Below are positions 15,274 through 23,792 of a stretch of DNA of 32,288 bases, one piece after another; the first letter of the stretch is position 1, and each line of letters begins with the position of its first letter. The position numbers were made by a program, and so were the translations under genes. Location: positions 1 through 32,288 of the forward strand of contig JAAXWL010000021.1 in assembly GCA_013334975.1 (NCBI GenBank), read 5' to 3'. Source of the stretch: Chlorobiaceae bacterium. Lineage in GTDB: Bacteria > Bacteroidota > Chlorobiia > Chlorobiales > Chlorobiaceae. The notes under the pieces were generated by a model. The model was not told the origin of the DNA, searched no databases, and saw only the letters and a program-made list of their open reading frames with translations.

Positions 15274-16494
15274 ATGCATTTTCCACCAGTCACCGAGCAG
15301 CTCGATATTATCGTCAACAACACCATCGAGGTGCTCAGCACCGACGAACTCGAAAAGAAGCTCACCAGAAGCCTTAAAACCGGCAAGCCCCTCAAGATCA
15401 AGTTCGGCGCCGACCCCACCCGGCCCGACCTGCATCTGGGCCACTCGGTGGTGCTCCGCAAGCTGCGCGAATTTCAGGATCTCGGCCACGAAGCAATCCT
15501 TATCATCGGCGACTTCACCGCCATGATCGGCGACCCCTCCGGCAAAAGCAAGACCCGTCCCCAGCTCACCGCAGAAGAGGTCAAAGAGAACGGCAAAAGC
15601 TACTTCGAGCAGGCCTCAAAAATCCTCGATCAGGAAAAAACCATCATCTGTTACAATGCTGACTGGCTTGGCGCCATGCACTTCGCCGACGTGATCCGCC
15701 TGTCGAGCCACTACACCGTGGCTCGTATGCTGGAGCGCAACGACTTCGAGAAGCGCTACCGGTCACAGGAGCCGATCTCGATTCACGAATTCCTCTATCC
15801 TCTCGCCCAGGGCATGGATTCGGTGCATCTGAAAAATGACGTGGAGCTTGGTGGCACCGACCAGAAGTTCAACCTGCTGGTCGGGCGCGACCTGCAACGG
15901 GAGTATGGCATCGATCCGCAGGTCTGCATCACCATGCCGCTGCTCGTGGGCACCGACGGCGTCGAAAAGATGTCCAAATCGCTCGGCAACGCCATCTGCT
16001 TCAACGATATTCCGGAGGATATGTACGGGCGGACGCTCTCGATTCCCGATACGATGATCGAAACGTACTGGAACCTGCTGGTGCCACATCATCGTGGTGC
16101 GGCAACCCCGATCACGAAACGGATCGCCGACGATCCAAGGGAAGCCAAGCGCGAACTTGCCCGTGAAGTTGTCACCCAGTACTATTCCGCTGACGATGCT
16201 GTGAAAGCCGAGGAGCACTTCGACCGGGTGATCGTCAACAAACAGGCTCCCGACGATCTGCCAATCATTGAATTTGATGACTGTGAAGTTCCTCTCTTCA
16301 CAATACTTGTTCAGGCAGGTGCTGCAACATCAAATACGGCAGCCAGACATTTGATCGCCAACAATGCAATTCAGATCGACGGCATAACCTGTCCCGATAT
16401 CCATTACGTTGCCAGGCTTGATGAAAACCCGAAAACCATCAAAGCCGGCAAACGAAAGTTTTTTAAAGTGACGGGCGGAAAAAAAACGTTTTGA
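15274..16494 (+). CDS. tyrS: tyrosyl-tRNA synthetase
   Basis: A 406-residue class I synthetase that charges tRNA-Tyr in the cytoplasm. The ATP-site HIGH motif is HLGH (residues 54-57, in [10 protein letters not shown]) and the KMSKS loop is at 232-236 ([11 protein letters not shown]). The tyrosine/tRNA region has [20 protein letters not shown] and [14 protein letters not shown]. The C-terminus carries an S4-like RNA-binding domain ([20 protein letters not shown], then QIDG). The full length and domain order fit the bacterial form with the short insert. It closes the run of genes from mreC; pdaD has its own -10-like box after it. Confidence 0.95.
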   Translation: MHFPPVTEQLDIIVNNTIEVLSTDELEKKLTRSLKTGKPLKIKFGADPTRPDLHLGHSVVLRKLREFQDLGHEAILIIGDFTAMIGDPSGKSKTRPQLTAEEVKENGKSYFEQASKILDQEKTIICYNADWLGAMHFADVIRLSSHYTVARMLERNDFEKRYRSQEPISIHEFLYPLAQGMDSVHLKNDVELGGTDQKFNLLVGRDLQREYGIDPQVCITMPLLVGTDGVEKMSKSLGNAICFNDIPEDMYGRTLSIPDTMIETYWNLLVPHHRGAATPITKRIADDPREAKRELAREVVTQYYSADDAVKAEEHFDRVIVNKQAPDDLPIIEFDDCEVPLFTILVQAGAATSNTAARHLIANNAIQIDGITCPDIHYVARLDENPKTIKAGKRKFFKVTGGKKTF

Positions 16495-16523
16495 ATGCGT
16501 TCGCTTTTTCCTATAATTGCACA
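16487..16523 (+). promoter_or_regulatory. putative promoter of pdaD
   Basis: A perfect TATAAT box at 16512-16517, 17 bp after a weak -35 (ttttga, 16489-16494), just beyond the tyrS stop. It gives a leader of about 40 nt. Confidence 0.4.
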
Positions 16524-16563
16524 AACTGACGACTTAATTTAACCTCTATCCGGAGTCACTACC

Positions 16564-17109
16564 TTGTCATTCGTCCCGACAAAAGTTTTTTTCACCAAGG
16601 GTGTCGGAAGGCACAAAGAGTACCTCTCCTCATTTGAGCTCGCCCTGCGTGATGCAAAGATCGAAAAGTGCAACCTGGTAACGGTATCCAGTATTTTTCC
16701 TCCCAAATGCGAACGCATCAGCGTCGAAGAGGGGATCAAGCACCTTTCGCCGGGACAGATCACCTTTGCGGTCATGGCGCGTAACTCGACCAACGAAAAC
16801 AACCGCCTTATCACCGCCTCGGTCGGTGTGGCGCTTCCGGCTGATGACAGCCAGTACGGCTACCTCTCCGAGCACCATCCGTTCGGCGAAACCGCAGAGC
16901 AGTCGGGAGAGTACGCCGAGGATCTGGCCGCCACCATGCTGGCCACCACGCTCGGCATCGAATTCGACCCCAACAAGGACTGGGACGAGCGCGAGGGCAT
17001 CTACAAGATGAGCGGCAAGATCGTCAACTCCTTCAACATCACCGAGTCCGCCGAGGGCGAAACCGGCCTCTGGACAACCGTGATCTCCAGCGCAGTGCTG
17101 CTTCCGTAA
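16564..17109 (+). CDS. pdaD: pyruvoyl-dependent arginine decarboxylase
   Basis: A 181-residue proenzyme with a TTG start, preceded by ccggag about 10 nt upstream. Arginine is decarboxylated to agmatine, the first step of one polyamine route. The self-cleavage site is in [10 protein letters not shown]: by analogy with the Methanocaldococcus enzyme, cleavage between Ser42 and Ser43 gives a small beta chain and an alpha chain with an N-terminal pyruvoyl group. Further family features: [47 protein letters not shown] and [20 protein letters not shown]. The length is normal. No other polyamine gene is nearby. Confidence 0.92.
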   Translation: MSFVPTKVFFTKGVGRHKEYLSSFELALRDAKIEKCNLVTVSSIFPPKCERISVEEGIKHLSPGQITFAVMARNSTNENNRLITASVGVALPADDSQYGYLSEHHPFGETAEQSGEYAEDLAATMLATTLGIEFDPNKDWDEREGIYKMSGKIVNSFNITESAEGETGLWTTVISSAVLLP

Positions 17110-17114
17110 CCCAT

Positions 17115-17181
17115 AAAGGGAACGCCCTCCTGTTTGAGCATTTCCGGGAATCGGCCATACGACCGACTCCCGGCTCCCTTT
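17115..17181. promoter_or_regulatory. nested stem structure between pdaD and nadB
   Basis: Outer stem aaaggga (17115-17121) / tcccttt (17175-17181) encloses an 11-bp inner stem ccgggaatcgg (17144-17154) / ccgactcccgg (17163-17173) with one mismatch and an 8-nt loop. No U-run follows on either side. It could be a 3' structure of pdaD mRNA or a leader element for nadB about 230 nt downstream. Confidence 0.4.
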
Positions 17182-17408
17182 GACGCCCGAAACGGATATG
17201 AGCGATCCATGCGACCGTCGTCCCCTGCGTCAGATGAGCCGATAAAATAGGTGAAAGGGACTCAGAATCACGAAAAATCGTGCTTACCGATTCCATGAAA
17301 TCCCTGAATTTGGGTTGCATCTGCTTATATTATCGCGTGCCTTCAACACCCGGAGGCTTGCCCCAAAAACGGCAACACACGCAAAGTTTCAATCACGCCA
17401 CCCACATT

Positions 17409-19004
17409 ATGACACAGGAAGTGAAAACCGATGTGCTGGTCATCGGCAGCGGCATCGGAGGCCTCTATTTCGCCATCCACATGGCCGATCACGCGACGGT
17501 CACCATCATCACCAAAAAAGAGAGTACCACCTCCAATACGAACTGGGCCCAGGGAGGCATCGCCGCAACGATAGACAGCGACGACCGGCCTGAACTGCAT
17601 ATCGCCGATACGCTCGACGCAGGCGCCGGCCTGTGCAACGAAGAGATGGTGAGCATCATGGTTCATGAAGGCCCTACTCATATCCGCCGTCTTATCGAAC
17701 TCGGCGTTGCGTTCACCACCATGCCCGACCTTTCGCTCGACCTCGGCAAGGAGGGCGGCCATTCGCGCAACAGGATCGTCCATGCCCGCGACCTGACCGG
17801 CCGCGAGGTCGAAACGGCATTACTGGCCAGAGTCGAGGCGCATCCCAATATCACCCTGCTCGAACATCACTACGCCCTCGAACTGATCACCGAGCATCAC
17901 CTCGACATCAAAACCAACGATATTAACTGTTACGGCGCCTATGTGCTTGACACACTCAACCACAAGCCAAAAAAAATTCTCGCAAAGGTGACCATGCTCG
18001 CCTCGGGAGGTCTTGGCCACGTCTACCTGCATACCACCAATCCCGAAATCGCCACAGGCGACGGCGTCGCCATGGCTTACCGGGCAGGAGCGGAGATCGC
18101 CAACATGGAGTTCATCCAGTTTCACCCAACATCGCTCTTCCACCCCAAGGCAAAGTCCTTCCTGATCTCTGAAGCGATACGGGGATTCGGCGGCATCCTC
18201 CGTAACAGAGAGGGGGAAGCCTTCATGCAGCGGTACGATCTGCGGGAAAATCTCGCTCCAAGGGACATTGTCGCCAGAGCGATCGATTCGGAGATGAAAA
18301 AAAGCGGCGATGAATGCGTCTTTCTCGATGTCACCCACATCGACGCAGGCAAGCTTCAGGAACACTTTCCGCACATTTATGAAACCTGCCTTGAATACGG
18401 TATCGACATAACCAGAGAGCTTATCCCTGTGGTGCCAGCCGCACACTACTCATGCGGTGGCATCAGGACCGACAGTCTTGGCCGAAGCACCATCAACCGC
18501 CTCTATGCCTGCGGCGAAACGAGTTGCACAGGAGTACACGGCGCCAACCGCCTGGCCAGCAACTCACTGCTCGAAGCCCTGGTTTTCGCCTGGCGCTCAT
18601 GCGAAAATATCCGCGAACAGTTAAAAGACATCGGTCACGATCCTGAATTCCCCGATTGGGACGACTCCGGAACGACCAATCCCGAAGAGTGGATTCTGGT
18701 AGCGCACAACAAACGGGAAACCCAGGCCATCATGAACGATTATGTTGGCATCGTCAGAAGCGACCTCCGGCTCGACCGGGCACGGCGACGCATCGACTTC
18801 CTGAAAGAGGAGACCGAGGCCTACTATAAAAAGACGAGGATCACACCACAAATCATCGAGCTGCGCAACATCATCAAAGTGGCGAGCCTGATCATCCAGG
18901 GCGCCATCAAACGCAGGGAATCACGAGGCCTGCACTACACCACCGACTTCCCGCAGAAGGACGACCGGCACTATCTGAAAGACACAGTGCAGAGATCGTT
19001 TTAA
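17409..19004 (+). CDS. nadB: L-aspartate oxidase
   Basis: A 531-residue FAD enzyme that oxidises L-aspartate to iminoaspartate, the first step of de novo NAD synthesis; NadA then uses the product. The dinucleotide-binding N-terminus is [20 protein letters not shown]. Succinate dehydrogenase/fumarate reductase-type motifs follow: [90 protein letters not shown] and [16 protein letters not shown]. The C-terminal helical domain is present. I chose the ATG at 17409 because upstream codons show no conserved sequence. There is no strong Shine-Dalgarno. It converges on nadE; a G/C-run repeat lies between them. Confidence 0.95.
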   Translation: MTQEVKTDVLVIGSGIGGLYFAIHMADHATVTIITKKESTTSNTNWAQGGIAATIDSDDRPELHIADTLDAGAGLCNEEMVSIMVHEGPTHIRRLIELGVAFTTMPDLSLDLGKEGGHSRNRIVHARDLTGREVETALLARVEAHPNITLLEHHYALELITEHHLDIKTNDINCYGAYVLDTLNHKPKKILAKVTMLASGGLGHVYLHTTNPEIATGDGVAMAYRAGAEIANMEFIQFHPTSLFHPKAKSFLISEAIRGFGGILRNREGEAFMQRYDLRENLAPRDIVARAIDSEMKKSGDECVFLDVTHIDAGKLQEHFPHIYETCLEYGIDITRELIPVVPAAHYSCGGIRTDSLGRSTINRLYACGETSCTGVHGANRLASNSLLEALVFAWRSCENIREQLKDIGHDPEFPDWDDSGTTNPEEWILVAHNKRETQAIMNDYVGIVRSDLRLDRARRRIDFLKEETEAYYKKTRITPQIIELRNIIKVASLIIQGAIKRRESRGLHYTTDFPQKDDRHYLKDTVQRSF

Positions 19005-19005
19005 T

Positions 19006-19058
19006 GGCTGGGGACTGGGAACTGGGTTTTCCCTATTCCCTAATACCCATTCCCTACT
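19006..19058. repeat. G/C-run repeat, copy 3
   Basis: gggactgggaactggg followed by ttttccctattccc and acccattcccta. It fills almost the whole gap between the convergent nadB and nadE genes and can fold as gggaa/ttccc hairpins. Confidence 0.8.
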
Positions 19059-19887
19059 TCACCTCCTGCCAGTCGCGGGCGTAGCGGAAGTCGATGCCTG
19101 GGGTGCGGCTGGAGAGTTTGGCTATGACGGGCATCATGCGTTTGAACTGATTCCTGACTACCATGCCTCGCACCCGCTGGTAAAAAGCAGGATCGATGCC
19201 TTTGTCAAAAATCGTTTCGCGGTCCATACGCTCTTCGAGCATCATGTACAGAAGTCTGTCGACCGCTTCATAGCTGAAACCAAGATCCGCTTCGTCACTC
19301 TGACCTTCCCACAGATCCGCTGACGGCTTTTTTTCGATAAGCGGAGCCGGAATATCGAGATAGCTGGCCAAACCAAACAGTTGGGTTTTGTAAAGATCGC
19401 CTATGGGATTGACGGCAGAAGCCATATCGCCAAACATGGTGCCATAGCCAAGTAAAAGCTCCGTCTTGTTACTGGTACCAAGTACCAGACTGCCATCCCT
19501 TGCTGAAACATCGTAGAGGCAAAGCATCCTCGAACGAGCCATGACATTGCCTCTTCGCAAGCGGTTTGCGTCTGGACATTTGATAAAAAAAGCATCAACC
19601 ACATCCGTAACCGGCATGATTTCTGCTCGTATTCCGAGCCTGTCCACCATAAGTTGCGCATGGACGAGACTTTCCTGGCTGCTGCTCCTGTAAGGCATCA
19701 GCAAAGCCAGCACATTATCGGCACCAAGCGCCCTTGCAGCAAGCTCGCAAACCACTGCCGAGTCGATGCCACCGGAAAGACCAAGCACAACCGACCTGAA
19801 TCCGAATTTCCTGATCTCGTTACGAATGAACGGAATCAGAATGGATTCGACCAGACCGTAATCGAGGTGGAGTTCATGAGGTTCCAT
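19054..19887 (-). CDS. nadE: NH3-dependent NAD+ synthetase
   Basis: A 277-residue protein catalysing ATP-dependent amidation of deamido-NAD to NAD. The PP-loop is [12 protein letters not shown] (38-43 for SGGIDS), followed by [71 protein letters not shown] and [20 protein letters not shown]. There is no N-terminal nitrilase-type glutaminase domain, so it uses ammonia. I chose the ATG at 19887, giving the usual length; an in-frame start at 19932 would overlap the upstream gene. It is the last gene of the operon, 10 nt after the Yip1-like gene. Confidence 0.93.
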   Translation of the reverse strand: MEPHELHLDYGLVESILIPFIRNEIRKFGFRSVVLGLSGGIDSAVVCELAARALGADNVLALLMPYRSSSQESLVHAQLMVDRLGIRAEIMPVTDVVDAFFIKCPDANRLRRGNVMARSRMLCLYDVSARDGSLVLGTSNKTELLLGYGTMFGDMASAVNPIGDLYKTQLFGLASYLDIPAPLIEKKPSADLWEGQSDEADLGFSYEAVDRLLYMMLEERMDRETIFDKGIDPAFYQRVRGMVVRNQFKRMMPVIAKLSSRTPGIDFRYARDWQEVK

Positions 19888-19897
19888 AAATCGACTT

Positions 19898-20449
19898 TCA
19901 GAATGAGGTGATATAACGGGTAAGGCTGTCAAGGAGCATAAACGATATTGCCGTCGCCACGATTATCAGAAAACCTAATTTTAAAAAAAAAGCGTCACGC
20001 CTTCGGCTCTCTATCTTGAACATCGCCTGCATACCGAGACGTGAAATCAGCAGCGTATAGACCAAGGCCGCCGCCACCACAATCCATTTCAACAATTTGA
20101 TAAAATAAAATGGCTCGGCAAGCCAGAGCGGAGTCATTGAAAAACAGAGAACCGTCATGATATCATTCTGAACCCTTTCTGTTCGTTCAGTTGAAACTCC
20201 GCTGAACGCCGCTCCGGCCAGAAGGTAGAGTATGGCTACATCAATGACAAAACTGATGATGGTAATCAGCATGGCGGCACGAGGAGACCCGATGAACGGC
20301 AACTTGAATAGCTGGACCATAGCAATAACCGGAGCCGCATAATCACGTAACGCATTGACTCTGCGAAAACGCTTACGAGCGTTCTCCCAGAAGGCTTCAG
20401 GATGAAGTAAAACAGAAATAAAGATCGTAAAAAGCCATTTCAACCCCAT
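19898..20449 (-). CDS. Yip1-family-like integral membrane protein
   Basis: A 183-residue protein with about five membrane segments. It begins [20 protein letters not shown], a short segment typical of bacterial Yip1/DUF1282-like proteins (hydrophobic start then a P-E-A-F-W stretch), and continues with [47 protein letters not shown], and [20 protein letters not shown]. The start follows a good Shine-Dalgarno (aaggagag). The longer frame up to 20671 overlaps the M23 gene and is not supported. Function is unknown; it lies 16 nt after the EnvC-like gene and 10 nt before nadE, so the three are one transcription unit. Confidence 0.65.
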   Translation of the reverse strand: MGLKWLFTIFISVLLHPEAFWENARKRFRRVNALRDYAAPVIAMVQLFKLPFIGSPRAAMLITIISFVIDVAILYLLAGAAFSGVSTERTERVQNDIMTVLCFSMTPLWLAEPFYFIKLLKWIVVAAALVYTLLISRLGMQAMFKIESRRRDAFFLKLGFLIIVATAISFMLLDSLTRYITSF

Positions 20450-20465
20450 TATTCTCTCCTTTATG

Positions 20466-21998
20466 TTATCTGAGCCAGTTCTGAGGATTTTGCTTGTTCC
20501 GTCCTTTCCATACCTCGAAATGAACGAAAGAGCCTCCCTCCGGCATCGCTGTCGAAATGCCAAGTAATTGCCGGGAACGGATAATCTCCCCTCTCGAGAC
20601 CGAAACTCGGCCAAGATTTGCATAAACGGTAAGGTACGATTTGGGATGCCGGACAATGACAACATTGCCAAAAGTCGGCAGATAGGTAATCTGTACTACT
20701 TTACCACCGGACACTGACTTTACGGAAGTACCTGATGGTACTGAAATATCGATACCATTGCTGATAGTAACAATATTCAGCTCCTTGTCGAGGCTCGAAC
20801 CAAACCTGCGGACGATCACCCCGCCACTGACAGGCCACGGTAGTGATCCCCCCTCGTCAAAATCAGCCGATACACGATCGATTTGCGATTCAGTGTCATC
20901 AACAATCACCGGTAGCGACTCATTTGTTGCCGTTGCCGCCGTCGACGGCGCTGTCGGCTGAGCTGCAGGATCCGGACGAAGGGGCTCCCTGCGAAGCTCT
21001 TCCTTCCTGGACGGCAATGGCTTTGCTGTCTTTTCAGAACCTTTTGCTGGAGTTTCCTGGCTCTTTACGACTTCCTGACGTTCCTGCTGAAGCATCTTGC
21101 GCCTCGATTCAGCCTGACGTGCAAGTCGCTGACGCCTGAGCACCTCCTGCCTGGAACGCTCCTGCTCCTTGCGAATCAGCTCCTGCTGCGCCATGATAAG
21201 CGACTCGATTCGCGACTGCATCAGCCGCTGCTGTTTCCGTACTTCAACAATCCTTGCAGCATAGGCTTGCTTGTCCTTCCTGATTCCGGTGAGCACAACC
21301 TCCTTTTCCTTCTGCTTCGACGAGTAACTCAGAAGCTGATCCTTCTGGGCTTTCATGGCAGATTCTTTCAAGCGGTATGTCTCCGCGAGCCTGGAACGAC
21401 TATTCTCCATCTCTTGTGCGCTTGACTGGAGATCATTCACCTTCGACTTGACCGTTCGCGAAAGAAAACCCATATACTTCGCTCTGGCAACGGCATCACC
21501 AACCGATCCCGAAGAAAAAAGCAGTTCGGCATTCCGGTCTCCCCCACGTTTATACGTAGCAATCGCCAGGCTCCGAAAATCGGTTGAAACCTGGTGGTAA
21601 CGCTCCCTGTTCTGTTCAAGCTGTTTCTGCAACTGAGCTATCTCAGCATCCAGATGACCGAGAAGCACCTGGTTTTTACTGATAAGATGTTCATAGACTC
21701 CGATCTGATTCCGAATATTCTTCAGCGCCTCCTGAGATCGTATTTCGTTTTTTTTGGTGTTTTTCAGTTTTGACTGATAGTCATCAAGCTGCCTCCTGAG
21801 GTCTTTCAGCGTATTTTCGACTCGATGGCGTTCGCTGACGATACGATTCATGTCGCTATCAGCAGCCTGAACAATGACGGAATCGATGGAAAAAGTACCG
21901 GCCAAAATAAAACATGTCCACAGAATGCAGATAACGGAGACTGGTATGGAGCGATTTGCGGAAAAAAAATGCATGATATCGAATCGTTTGACGCTCAC
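20466..21998 (-). CDS. EnvC-like murein hydrolase activator, M23/LytM domain, catalytically degenerate
   Basis: A 510-residue exported protein. A signal/anchor segment lies at about residues 18-46. A long coiled coil (about 48-300, rich in Q, K, R, E) resembles EnvC/NlpD-type proteins, followed by a charged and Pro/Ala/Thr-rich linker. The C-terminal LytM fold (about 385-510) runs SGGVIVRRFGSSLDKELNIV, NGIDISVPSGTSVKSVSGGK, FGNVVIVRHPKSYLTVYANL, then GGSFVHFEVWKG. Active M23 enzymes have H-x3-D, then HxH; here the first His is Asn (NGIDIS), YxHL is YANL and the HxHFE motif is VHFE. It should therefore bind or activate an amidase, not cut peptidoglycan. Start GTG 21998; an ATG at 21974 is an alternative. 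Confidence 0.85.
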   Translation of the reverse strand: MSVKRFDIMHFFSANRSIPVSVICILWTCFILAGTFSIDSVIVQAADSDMNRIVSERHRVENTLKDLRRQLDDYQSKLKNTKKNEIRSQEALKNIRNQIGVYEHLISKNQVLLGHLDAEIAQLQKQLEQNRERYHQVSTDFRSLAIATYKRGGDRNAELLFSSGSVGDAVARAKYMGFLSRTVKSKVNDLQSSAQEMENSRSRLAETYRLKESAMKAQKDQLLSYSSKQKEKEVVLTGIRKDKQAYAARIVEVRKQQRLMQSRIESLIMAQQELIRKEQERSRQEVLRRQRLARQAESRRKMLQQERQEVVKSQETPAKGSEKTAKPLPSRKEELRREPLRPDPAAQPTAPSTAATATNESLPVIVDDTESQIDRVSADFDEGGSLPWPVSGGVIVRRFGSSLDKELNIVTISNGIDISVPSGTSVKSVSGGKVVQITYLPTFGNVVIVRHPKSYLTVYANLGRVSVSRGEIIRSRQLLGISTAMPEGGSFVHFEVWKGRNKQNPQNWLR

Positions 21999-22655
21999 AG
22001 CAGCAATCCTTCGGGTAAAACGAGAGCAACGGTGACGCTCGCAGGTATGAATAAAAAACGGCTTTAAAATAAATTTTGTTTTCTGAGCCCGAAATTATTA
22101 AAAAAAATAGCCTTTTTTGCATAATAATCTCTGAACGTATACGACAAGCTCATCACGCCGGGTGAAAAATGCATAACCGTTACCATCGCCGGTGTTCGGG
22201 CCAGATTAGTCAGCACGACCAGTCAGAGCAGCCACCTTCACCCACGACGGTAATTTCGATTTGGATTTGGATAAAACAACTACCCGGTTTCATGTGTCAA
22301 TTCAGCGTCAAGGCGACACTTCTCCGATTTCCTGACCACAATGCAAGACCCGCTGAAAAGCACTCATAACCCAGGCTCAAGGCCCCAGAACTATCGATAA
22401 CCGTATCGGGGATCCATAGTTAAATCAGGGACACTCGTGCGCGTGGTCACAGAGCTCAGTATCTGCCCGCCGTCAAAATCATGTCACCCAACTTTGGGGA
22501 TTAGCCCTGCCTGGTTGTGACAGATAGCTCTGAAGTACTTTGCGTTAACCAGCTCAATCGCGAATGTGAAAAGAAACTCAAGACTTTCAGAGCCAGTATT
22601 TCAAGGGAGAAATACCAGGAGTTCTCATGAAAGAAGGTTCAAAAAAAAGAGAAAT
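21999..22655. other. intergenic stretch upstream of the EnvC-like gene and the tRNAs
   Basis: No convincing gene. It holds AT-rich DNA at 22060-22130 (promoter side of the EnvC-like operon) and a degenerate cgatttggatttgg fragment at 22256-22272. A short open frame reads NQLNRECEKKLKTFRASISR near 22550-22610; I cannot link it to a family. Confidence 0.35.
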
Positions 22656-22660
22656 ATCGC

Positions 22661-22688
22661 TTGCAATTTAAATGAGATAAGTTATATT
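22661..22688 (+). promoter_or_regulatory. promoter of the tRNA-Ile/Glu/Arg cluster
   Basis: -35 TTGCAA (22661-22666), 16-bp spacer, -10 TATATT (22683-22688), about 30 nt before the first tRNA. Confidence 0.6.
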
Positions 22689-22718
22689 AGTCAACTCTGA
22701 AGCACAGCACGGCTTAGA

Positions 22719-22795
22719 GGGCCCTTAGCTCAGTTGGTCAGAGCAAGCGACTCATAATCGCTGGGTCGTAGGTTCAAGTCCTACAGGGCCCACCA
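22719..22795 (+). tRNA. tRNA-Ile2 (CAT anticodon, lysidine type)
   Basis: 77 nt with encoded CCA. Acceptor gggccct pairs with agggccc; anticodon loop ctcataa gives CAT at 22753-22755. The anticodon arm gcgactcataatcgc and body resemble the E. coli tRNA-Ile2, whose CAT is modified to read ATA, more than an elongator tRNA-Met. Telling Ile2 from Met by eye is the main uncertainty. Confidence 0.85.
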
Positions 22796-22817
22796 ACCGA
22801 TTCAGAGTAAAAAATAT

Positions 22818-22891
22818 GGCGTGTTCGTCTAGTGGCCCAGGACATCGCCCTCTCAAGGCGAAGATCACGGGTTCGAATCCCGTACACGCTA
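22818..22891 (+). tRNA. tRNA-Glu (CTC)
   Basis: 74 nt, CCA not encoded. Acceptor ggcgtgt / acacgct with a G-U first pair; anticodon loop ctctcaa gives CTC at 22852-22854. The D-arm gtct...ggac and T-arm cgggttcgaatcccg are regular. Confidence 0.92.
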
Positions 22892-22928
22892 CTCGATATG
22901 GGCACCGCACAACGGTGCCCATGATCAT

Positions 22929-23005
22929 GCACCCGTAGCTCAACTGGATAGAGCATCTGACTACGGATCAGAAGGTTAGGGGTTCGAATCCTCTCGGGTG
23001 TACCA
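22929..23005 (+). tRNA. tRNA-Arg (ACG)
   Basis: 77 nt with encoded CCA. Acceptor gcacccg / cgggtgt; anticodon loop ctacgga gives ACG at 22963-22965 (A34 is expected to become inosine through TadA). It is the last tRNA of the cluster. Confidence 0.93.
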
Positions 23006-23014
23006 GAAAAAAAC

Positions 23015-23055
23015 AAAGACTTACAGGTATCGACCGGTAGGTCTTTTTTGTTTTT
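23015..23055 (+). terminator. terminator of the tRNA cluster
   Basis: 10-bp stem aaagacttac / gtaggtcttt (one T-G wobble) directly after tRNA-Arg, followed by ttttttgttttt. Confidence 0.85.
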
Positions 23056-23261
23056 ATGCCCCCCGACCTTCCAACGCTTCCTTTGAGATTTCCACAGAAG
23101 CAACCCCTTTGTCGTGCAAAGAGACCTTTTTGTCTCGCGATCGCAATAATACACCACTGAAAGTACAAACGAAAAAACGCAACGAACATTGGTGCTGTCA
23201 GGGATAAAAACCGGATGTCCTGTCTGATTCAGTCGGAAACCTGGCGTCACCTCAGAAAAAA

Positions 23262-23580
23262 CGCTCAGAAGAATCGATTTTATATGAAAACAGAACCCCG
23301 GCCTGTGGCTTTATCTATCATAATTTAAAGGCGTTATGATACTCTATCATAAAACCTGCTGAGTTTTCTTTCACCTCTTCAAGTGGAACTCGATACCGGT
23401 TTCAATGATAAAAAGCAAAGAACGCCGTTCTTATCAGTTAACCAGAAACTCAATGAGTGACGAGTGACGAGTAACAAAAAAAGGAGGAATGTATAATTGA
23501 TAAATCGGTATCCAAATCGAAAAAAGAAGGTCACAGTACGTCAACAGTACATGATTTTCTTAGGAATGGGAATAACGACA
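23262..23580 (+). repeat. CGATACC interspersed repeat, copy 2 (longest)
   Basis: Its left half aligns with 6985-7165 (same strand). Its right half aligns with 31960-32185 in reverse: ttttttcgatttggatacc, caattataca and gagtttctggtt occur in the same order in both. It contains a near-perfect palindrome aagaacgccgttctt and tandem gagtgac units. An inverted pair of cgatacc motifs lies at about 23390 and 23505. Confidence 0.7.
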
Positions 23581-23710
23581 TTTTGCCTTTGACATGACAT
23601 GAGAACAGAATCAGGGTGGTGAGTTTTTTCAGCTACGGATCGACTTTCCACAGAAGTCTCTACTGCTTTCAGCTTTTTAGGCGCGCCATACTTCTGAATT
23701 GATGAATATT

Positions 23711-23733
23711 ATACGTATTATATGATATCATAT
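23711..23733. promoter_or_regulatory. palindromes before the histidine kinase gene
   Basis: atacgtat (23711-23718) and a perfect 14-nt palindrome atatgatatcatat (23720-23733) lie about 60 nt before the kinase start in AT-rich DNA. They could be a promoter/operator; they could also be chance in AT-rich sequence. Confidence 0.35.
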
Positions 23734-23792
23734 GCTTACGCTTATCAAACTTGTGCCTGATTCCGGAGATTCACTCTATATTCAAAGAGAAC

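Larger units (their letters stand above)
23056..23792. other. long intergenic stretch upstream of the histidine kinase
   Basis: No convincing gene; minus-strand frames here run through the tRNAs and are spurious. It holds a large copy of the CGATACC repeat (23262-23580) and an AT-rich palindromic region just before the kinase start (23710-23735). Confidence 0.5.

Noticed and set aside
20450-20671. N-terminal extension of the Yip1-like frame
   Set aside because: It overlaps the LytM end of the upstream gene; a good Shine-Dalgarno precedes the internal ATG at 20449.
22752-23250. Minus-strand ORFs reading GIRTRDLRLERAMSWATRRT and RIRTPNLLIRSQMLYPVELR
   Set aside because: They are the antisense of tRNA-Glu and tRNA-Arg; such peptides are well-known false proteins in databases.
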